A stretch of DNA of 64,000 bases from Ruminococcaceae bacterium UBA1730. Lineage in GTDB: Bacteria > Bacillota > Clostridia > Oscillospirales > Acutalibacteraceae. The notes under the pieces are model-generated. The model made no database searches and was not told the origin of the DNA. It saw only the letters and a program-made list of their open reading frames with translations. Positions 59,388 to 64,000 of this stretch are shown here, piece after piece (position 1 is the stretch's first letter; each line of letters begins with the position of its first letter). Where the stretch lies: assembly GCA_002315935.1 (NCBI GenBank), contig DCII01000017.1:11802-75801 (forward strand), in the 5' to 3' direction. A program made the position numbers and the translations under genes.

Positions 59388-61898
59388 TCAACCCTTTGGA
59401 AGGGTAACAACCGCTTTAAAGAGGTCTCCGTCAATAATAATCTCAAGATTTCCGCCCTGCAAACGGCAGAAATTGCTTGCAATTGAAAGACCGAGACCGC
59501 TTCCCTCGCCGTTTCTTGAGGCATCACCACGAACAAATCTTGCAGTAAGCTCTTCGGCGGGAATATTAAGCTCGTATTTGGAAATATTCTTGAATTCGAT
59601 AATTCCGTTTTTCTCCGAATTCCTGACCTCAATATATGCTCTTGTGTTTTCAAGGGCATATTTCTTTATATTAGTAAGCAGGTTTTCAATTATTCTGCCC
59701 GTCTTCTGTGCATCGGCAAAAACCGTAACAGGTTCTTTGGGCGTTTTCAGGATAATTTCAATTCCCTTTGCCTTGAGCTCGTCCTCGTTTTCGCCCGAAA
59801 CCTGAGTTGCGAATTCGCAGAGATTGAGGCTGACGGGATACATTTCAACCGCTCCCGAGGAAGCCTTTGACGCTTCAACAAGGTCTTCAATGAGCTTTTT
59901 CATTCTCTGAGATTTCTCATCAAGAATATTAAGATATTTCTTCGCATCCTCATTTTCGATTTCGCATCTCTTGAGCAGGTCAACATAGTTGACTATTGAA
60001 GTGAGCGGAGTTTTGAGGTCATGGGAAACATTTGTAATAAGCTCCGCCTTCATTCTCTGGTCCCTGACCGCACCTTCAACCGCATTCTGCAAGCCGTCGC
60101 CGATTGAATTGATGTCCTCGGCATGGTCCTTGAAAAACGGAAGCATTTTTTCCGTTGAAACCGTTTTTTCAAGCTGACCCTCTCTGATTTCCCTTGTTGC
60201 CTGGGCAATTCTGCTGTAGGAATTGATTATCATAATTGCAAAAACGAGAACAGCAATATTAAAGAGCAAAACAAGGAAGAAAAGGAAATCACTTGAAGGA
60301 GCAACTGCGATAAGGCAGAAATCAGCAACCGCAAAAACGCAGGTGCAGAGAATTGCAATTCTCTTTTTCCTTTTGCCGTCTGCATTGGCATAGCTTGTTT
60401 CAAGAATACACTTCAGCTTCCTTGAAATTATTCTGACAGGCAGAAAAATCCACCTGCAAAGCGTATGCCTCCAAAAGGTTTTTGCTCTGATATTTCTTAC
60501 AATGCTGTTGAGCTGAATTGAAATTGCTCCGAAAAACAATGCAAAAAGAATTCCCCAGATTATGTCAAATTTTTTGCCTAAAGTGCTGACTATTCCGAGC
60601 GGAACACTTCCAATATCGGTATAATATTCGCAGGCAAGCCCTCCGCAGCAGCAGATAACCGCAGCTGACGCAATTCCACCGTAAAATACAAGATTGATTG
60701 CAAGCGGAACCTTATCCGTAAAGAGAAGTCTGATGCTTCCGTCAGCGGTCTTTCCTGCTGTGACGAGCAGGAGAATGCAGATTGCAGCCGCAAGAATAAA
60801 GAACACCGCAAGCATTGCAACGCTCATTCCCGAGGATGCTCTGCCGCCAACCGAATTGCTGAATGTGCCGTAAATATCATTGAAAACAGTTAATAAATCC
60901 GCTTCATCAGTGAATGAACCTGCATAGGCGAAAACCGCACTCTGAATTCCGCAGTTTTCCGTTGGGTTGATAACCCGATAGCTTTCTGCCGCCGTGCAGA
61001 TTTCTCTGTTAATCTGTGCCGTCACGCTGTTCGACTGCTCAAACCTTGTTTCGGTTGTCTGATAATATTTTCCGTCACGGAATTCTTCAAGAAAAACCGC
61101 TCCGTTGCCGAGCTTCTCGGCGGCAGTTTTCTGCGTATCGGCCTTTGTAATTCCGCAGTTTGAAACAACATTGCCGTTGGTGAGAAAAACCGCATATTTA
61201 ACGCTCTTGATATTATCTCTGAAAACAGAATATCCATTACTCGAATTTTCATAGGCTTCTGAAATATACCTCTGATATTCCTGCTCTGCTCTTTTGAGAA
61301 CAATATCTCTTGTTGTTTCGCCGTAATTTGTGTCGCTTCCGAGATTATAAAGGTATCCGAGTGCATTGCTGATTTTCTGAATATCCTCCTTAACCTCGGT
61401 AAAGGTTGTTGATTCAATTTCTTCTGCATCTTCACCAACATCATAGAATTCAATGCTTTCAAAGGTTTGCTTATTGATTATTGAACCGTCATAGCCGAAA
61501 TAATAAACAACATTTCCGTTGGGAAGCCTGTATCTGAAAACATTATCCTCGCTGTGGAAAACCTGAATTTTTGAATTATCGAGCAGGTCGAATGCTTCAT
61601 TTATTTTTTTGACTTTGGTTTCATAATCCGCTGTGATTTCCTTACCGTTTGTGGTGTTTTTGAATTCCTCAGCCGATTTGACGGACTTTGATTCTGCACT
61701 GAACATAACCGAAGCTTCATAGGTATAAATCATTCTGCGGAAAACATCGGTATTCTCAAATCCCCTGTTTTCATAGGTATTATAATTGACAAAGCTTCTG
61801 ACGAATGCGGAGGAAAAATATCCCGAAACCGCAAAGAAAAGAATTGCAAGAATGAATGCAATTACCCGTATTTTAATATTTTTCAATTTTGTAACCAA
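59388..61898 (-). CDS. Sensor histidine kinase
   Basis: 836 residues. A first membrane helix (VIAFILAILFFAVSGYFSSA), a large outer domain (about 35-345), then several further membrane helices (for example MLAVFFILAAAICILLLVTA and LFFLVLLFNIAVLVFAIMII), a HAMP-like linker, the dimer/phosphoacceptor helix ITNVSHDLKTPLTSIVNYVD (His in SHDLKTP), and an ATPase domain with RIIENLLTNIKKYAL (N box) and GSGLGLSIASNFC (G box). It senses an outer or membrane signal and phosphorylates the partner regulator, whose gene overlaps it by 26 bases. TTG start behind GGGGCA. Signal unknown. Confidence 0.92.
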   Translation of the reverse strand: MVTKLKNIKIRVIAFILAILFFAVSGYFSSAFVRSFVNYNTYENRGFENTDVFRRMIYTYEASVMFSAESKSVKSAEEFKNTTNGKEITADYETKVKKINEAFDLLDNSKIQVFHSEDNVFRYRLPNGNVVYYFGYDGSIINKQTFESIEFYDVGEDAEEIESTTFTEVKEDIQKISNALGYLYNLGSDTNYGETTRDIVLKRAEQEYQRYISEAYENSSNGYSVFRDNIKSVKYAVFLTNGNVVSNCGITKADTQKTAAEKLGNGAVFLEEFRDGKYYQTTETRFEQSNSVTAQINREICTAAESYRVINPTENCGIQSAVFAYAGSFTDEADLLTVFNDIYGTFSNSVGGRASSGMSVAMLAVFFILAAAICILLLVTAGKTADGSIRLLFTDKVPLAINLVFYGGIASAAVICCCGGLACEYYTDIGSVPLGIVSTLGKKFDIIWGILFALFFGAISIQLNSIVRNIRAKTFWRHTLCRWIFLPVRIISRKLKCILETSYANADGKRKKRIAILCTCVFAVADFCLIAVAPSSDFLFFLVLLFNIAVLVFAIMIINSYSRIAQATREIREGQLEKTVSTEKMLPFFKDHAEDINSIGDGLQNAVEGAVRDQRMKAELITNVSHDLKTPLTSIVNYVDLLKRCEIENEDAKKYLNILDEKSQRMKKLIEDLVEASKASSGAVEMYPVSLNLCEFATQVSGENEDELKAKGIEIILKTPKEPVTVFADAQKTGRIIENLLTNIKKYALENTRAYIEVRNSEKNGIIEFKNISKYELNIPAEELTARFVRGDASRNGEGSGLGLSIASNFCRLQGGNLEIIIDGDLFKAVVTLPKG

Positions 61899-62565
61899 TG
61901 CCCCATACCACCTTTAAATATTTAGGTTCCTTCGGGTCGATTTCGATTTTCTCTCTTATTCTTCTGATATGCACCGTGACCGTTTTTTCAGAGAAGCACA
62001 CAGGCTCATTCCAAACCGCTTCATAAATCTGACCCGTTGAAAGCACTCTGCCGAGGTTTTCCATAAGCACATTGATTATGCCGTATTCCGTTGCGGTCAG
62101 CTTTATAGGTTCGCCGTCAAGAGTTAGCTCCTTTGCAAGAGTGTCAAGCGAAAGTCCTCCTGTTGAAATCATTCCCTCTTTCACTTCCATTGAACCGAGC
62201 GAAGTGTATCTTCTTATCTGCGATTTGACTCTCGCCATAAGTTCAAGTGGGTTGAACGGTTTTGTCACATAGTCATCTGCTCCGAACGAAAGACCCGTTA
62301 TTTTATCGGTGTCTTCGCTCTTTGCCGAAAGCAGAATAATCGGAAAATTATGCTTTTCTCTCATCTGCAAAGTTGCCTGCAATCCGTCAAGACCCGGCAT
62401 CATAATGTCAAGAATAACGCAGTGCACTTCGTTATTTCTGACCTGCTCAAGAGCATCTCTTCCGTTTTCAGCACGGAGAACATTATAACCCTCAAGCTTG
62501 AGATAGATTTCAACTGAATCGAGAATTGCGATATCGTCATCGCAAACAAGCACGGTAAACATCAT
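61873..62565 (-). CDS. OmpR/PhoB-type response regulator
   Basis: 230 residues. Receiver domain with LVCDDDIAILDSVEIYL (acidic pocket), VILDIMMPGLDGL (phosphoacceptor Asp), LLSAKSED and YVTKPFNPLELMARV (Lys), then a winged-helix DNA-binding domain (LTATEYGIINVLMENLGRVL, KTVTVHIRRIREKIEIDP, KVVWGIGYKIEK). It is like VanR and similar regulators. Start at the ATG at 62565 behind GAGGTGA, with a second ATG directly after it. Transcribed ahead of the kinase gene; targets are not evident in this window. Confidence 0.95.
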   Translation of the reverse strand: MMFTVLVCDDDIAILDSVEIYLKLEGYNVLRAENGRDALEQVRNNEVHCVILDIMMPGLDGLQATLQMREKHNFPIILLSAKSEDTDKITGLSFGADDYVTKPFNPLELMARVKSQIRRYTSLGSMEVKEGMISTGGLSLDTLAKELTLDGEPIKLTATEYGIINVLMENLGRVLSTGQIYEAVWNEPVCFSEKTVTVHIRRIREKIEIDPKEPKYLKVVWGIGYKIEKY

Positions 62566-62608
62566 TTCACCTCATAAAAGAACCTTGACTAAAGATTAAA
62601 ATATCAGA

Positions 62609-62637
62609 ATTACAAACAGGGAATGAAAAAGTTACAA
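62609..62637 (-). promoter_or_regulatory. Possible promoter of the two-component system
   Basis: -35 TTGTAA (62637-62632), 17-base spacer, -10 TGTAAT (62614-62609). Confidence 0.45.
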
Positions 62638-62694
62638 GTTTATTAAGATTAAGTATACCATTTTTACTCTCTCTGTTCAAGTTCAGAAAATCGC

Positions 62695-62726
62695 AAAAAA
62701 TCCGAAGCACATAAAAATGCTCCGGA
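62695..62726 (-). terminator. Terminator of the JAMM operon
   Basis: Read on the minus strand, TCCGGAGCA pairs with TGCTTCGGA (62726-62701, one mismatch-like A/C place) and is followed by TTTTTT. On the plus strand TAATTTTTT follows, so it may also work in that direction. Confidence 0.82.
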
Positions 62727-62733
62727 TAATTTT

Positions 62734-63339
62734 TTATAAACTGCCAAAAAAGCTGCTTATTGTAGTATATATTCGAATCAGAACTTCTCGATTATAAAAC
62801 ACTAAATAAAACAGGGCACATACCCATTCAATAGTCATAATTCCAGATAGGACTACTGCAAAATTAAGTGCGTTGGTTTTGTTGTCTTTCTTCGCTTTTT
62901 TTACAAATATTAAAATCAAAAATATTATAGGTTCAACCACACCAGATAGGTATAAACCGGTAAAAATCAATATGTAACGAAATAGCTTTTCAAATAGCGA
63001 CAATCCATTAACTAAATCATCGCTTGTGATGTTAGAAATATCTATAGGCTCATACAATTGTTCCGAATCGGAACTTGAGGAATTTTCGTTTGAACTATAT
63101 CCTGTTTGTTCTGAAAATCTTAAGGAGCTATGTGGTTCTCTCCATATACCTTCACCGTCAACAAATCCACTTCCGAAAGTCCTCATGAACCCTGACTTAT
63201 CAACAAACGGTTCCCCGAATCTTCGTGGAATTCCATCGTAATCTACAAAATCATCGCCCCATCTACGGTAGCAATTTGATGCATCAACAAATCCTTCTCC
63301 GTAATTTCTTGGGCAACCTGAAGCATCAACATAATCCAC
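62734..63339 (-). CDS. Repeat-containing membrane protein, function unknown
   Basis: 201 residues from a GTG at 63339. The first 70 residues are five units of about 14 with pattern [FY]VDxxGxxRxxGxx (DYVDASGCPRNYGEG, FVDASNCYRRWGDD, FVDYDGIPRRFGEP, FVDKSGFMRTFGSG, FVDGEGIWREP). A Ser-rich linker (NENSSSSDSEQ) follows, then two or three membrane helices (FRYILIFTGLYLSGVVEPII, NFAVVLSGIMTIEWVCALFY). No signal peptide, so the repeats probably stay inside. Two bases separate its start from the stop of the Cys-rich gene. Not a family I recognise. Confidence 0.72.
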   Translation of the reverse strand: MDYVDASGCPRNYGEGFVDASNCYRRWGDDFVDYDGIPRRFGEPFVDKSGFMRTFGSGFVDGEGIWREPHSSLRFSEQTGYSSNENSSSSDSEQLYEPIDISNITSDDLVNGLSLFEKLFRYILIFTGLYLSGVVEPIIFLILIFVKKAKKDNKTNALNFAVVLSGIMTIEWVCALFYLVFYNREVLIRIYTTISSFFGSL

Positions 63340-63341
63340 TG

Positions 63342-63515
63342 TTAGCTTCTTTTATAGTGAAAGCACCCATTACGGTCATCGGGATTATTATATCCACCAT
63401 AACTGCCTTGACACTTTACTCGTCCGTAACTGTCTTTGTCATGCCAATTTGCATAAACACAATCTTTGCAGTTTCCCTTAAAACAGCCTTCAGGAATAAT
63501 AATTTTCTTTGTCAT
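63342..63515 (-). CDS. 57-residue cysteine-rich protein, function unknown
   Basis: Read from the ATG at 63515 (AGAGAGGTTTTTATT upstream): begins MTKKIIIPEGCFKGNCKDCV, continues YANWHDKDSYGRVKCQ, and ends DDRNGCFHYKRS before a TAA. Cysteines at 11, 16, 19, 35 and 51 could hold a zinc ion or iron-sulfur centre. It lies in the 191-base gap between the JAMM gene and the repeat/membrane gene, on the same strand, and its stop is two bases from the next start. That spacing and the clean start support a real gene. Confidence 0.68.
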   Translation of the reverse strand: MTKKIIIPEGCFKGNCKDCVYANWHDKDSYGRVKCQGSYGGYNNPDDRNGCFHYKRS

Positions 63516-63530
63516 AATAAAAACCTCTCT

Positions 63531-63959
63531 TTATGTTATTATAGTTTCTTCTTGTGATATTATCGTTTTTCCACAACTTAATGTTGCAGAATAAGCAATG
63601 AGTTTTTTGCTTGGCAATAAAAAAAGCGGGAAATACAATTTCTTGATATGCTTTGGCATTGCTTGCATAATAGCATCAATATATTCTTTGTCCTCATCAG
63701 ACAATGTGCAAACATCGAAAAAATGAGTATGTATAATACCGCAGAATATTATTTTTTTATCAGACCATTTTTCGATCTCGTTATTTAGAAATCTTACATT
63801 GGGATAATAAGCACATTTTTGCTTTGTTGGTATTGTAATATCTAAAATAAATTCATCAATAACATCATCATTTGAACTTCCTAAAATTCCGCCGGTTTCA
63901 TATGGTTTTTCAGAAAGCGTATGATTTATAGATTCATATGTGCATTTTAATATTTTCAT
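63531..63959 (-). CDS. JAMM/MPN-domain metalloprotease-like protein
   Basis: 142 residues, a single domain. The JAMM motif is complete: Glu21 in PYETGGILG, then His77-x-His79-x7-Ser87-x2-Asp90 in CGIIHTHFFDVCTLSDEDKE. Such zinc proteases remove ubiquitin-like proteins or cut after C-terminal glycines; in bacteria they occur with E1/E2-like genes, in sulfur-carrier processing and in defence islands. Its ATG overlaps the stop of the gene before it (ATGA), so the two are coupled. The partner gene is mostly outside the window, so the target is unknown. Confidence 0.88.
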   Translation of the reverse strand: MKILKCTYESINHTLSEKPYETGGILGSSNDDVIDEFILDITIPTKQKCAYYPNVRFLNNEIEKWSDKKIIFCGIIHTHFFDVCTLSDEDKEYIDAIMQAMPKHIKKLYFPLFLLPSKKLIAYSATLSCGKTIISQEETIIT

Positions 63960-64000
63960 GTCTGAAGCTTATCAATTGAATATTCCGCTGATGTTGTGCG
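63956..64000 (-). CDS. C-terminal end of an unknown gene (cut by window edge)
   Basis: The minus strand reads RTTSAEYSIDKLQT then TGA, which overlaps the JAMM start as ATGA. The overlap is the only evidence that this is a real upstream gene of the same operon. Fourteen residues are too few to assign a family. Confidence 0.5.
   Translation of the reverse strand, partial: RTTSAEYSIDKLQT

Noticed and set aside
59197..59391. Small minus-strand open frame between kinase and membrane protein genes
   Set aside because: It consists of the interspersed repeat and half miniature repeat; no coding features.

Overview
The window looks like chromosome of a strictly anaerobic, spore-forming Clostridia bacterium, most like a gut or rumen Oscillospiraceae-type organism. 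Evidence: an oxygen-sensitive class III ribonucleotide reductase, a glycyl radical enzyme with its activase, rubrerythrin, a CotJABC spore-coat cluster, a CwlD-like amidase, a SpoVB-like flippase, Gram-positive signal peptides, and many cytoplasmic glycan-degrading enzymes. Genes are densely packed on both strands. I saw no tRNA, rRNA, CRISPR array or intact insertion sequence. Several starts are TTG preceded by GGTGAT, which pairs with the 5' part of the 16S anti-Shine-Dalgarno sequence. Perfect or near-perfect sigma-A promoters with 16-17 bp spacers are common.

Layout. 1-8.6 kb: folC (cut), valS, a SpoVB-like flippase, pepD, gdhA, and an FkbM methyltransferase. 8.7-16.7 kb: a six-gene minus-strand operon (radical SAM activase, glycyl radical enzyme, sedoheptulokinase-like kinase, manA, lipoprotein cyclophilin, SecB-like protein), followed by a ceramidase-like gene. 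16.7-20.3 kb: biotin ligase, a propeller/toroid protein, and an amidase. 20.3-25.8 kb: nucleotide metabolism, with nrdG, nrdD and trxB under NrdR-like boxes, then deoC-cdd. 25.9-32.9 kb: a PHP enzyme and an F-type ATP synthase operon with no separate delta gene. Its alpha subunit carries a delta-like N-terminal extension, and its c subunit has a signal peptide-like extension. 33.0-39.7 kb: cotJABC, a heterodimeric ABC exporter, a membrane-anchored protein and a serine hydrolase. 39.7-50.1 kb: an alpha-mannoside/glycan locus (MATE transporter, GH38, GH95-like, GH99-like, a second propeller/toroid protein) interrupted by rubrerythrin. 50.1-59.2 kb: three secreted proteins (a giant Cys-repeat protein, an exported PHP-domain protein, a subtilisin-like protease) and a small membrane protein, bordered by miniature repeats. 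59.3-62.6 kb: a two-component system. 62.7-64.0 kb: an accessory operon, running off the window, with a JAMM metalloprotease, a 57-residue Cys-rich protein and a repeat/membrane protein.

How genes work together. TrxB, the thioredoxin-like tail of NrdD, and NrdG look like a self-contained deoxyribonucleotide synthesis chain. GH38, GH99-like and ManA could take imported mannosides to fructose 6-phosphate. The kinase and glycyl radical enzyme suggest a phosphorylated-sugar pathway that I cannot name. The best candidates for undescribed biology are the glycyl radical operon, the delta-alpha ATP synthase fusion, the propeller/toroid family, and the truncated JAMM operon at the right edge.
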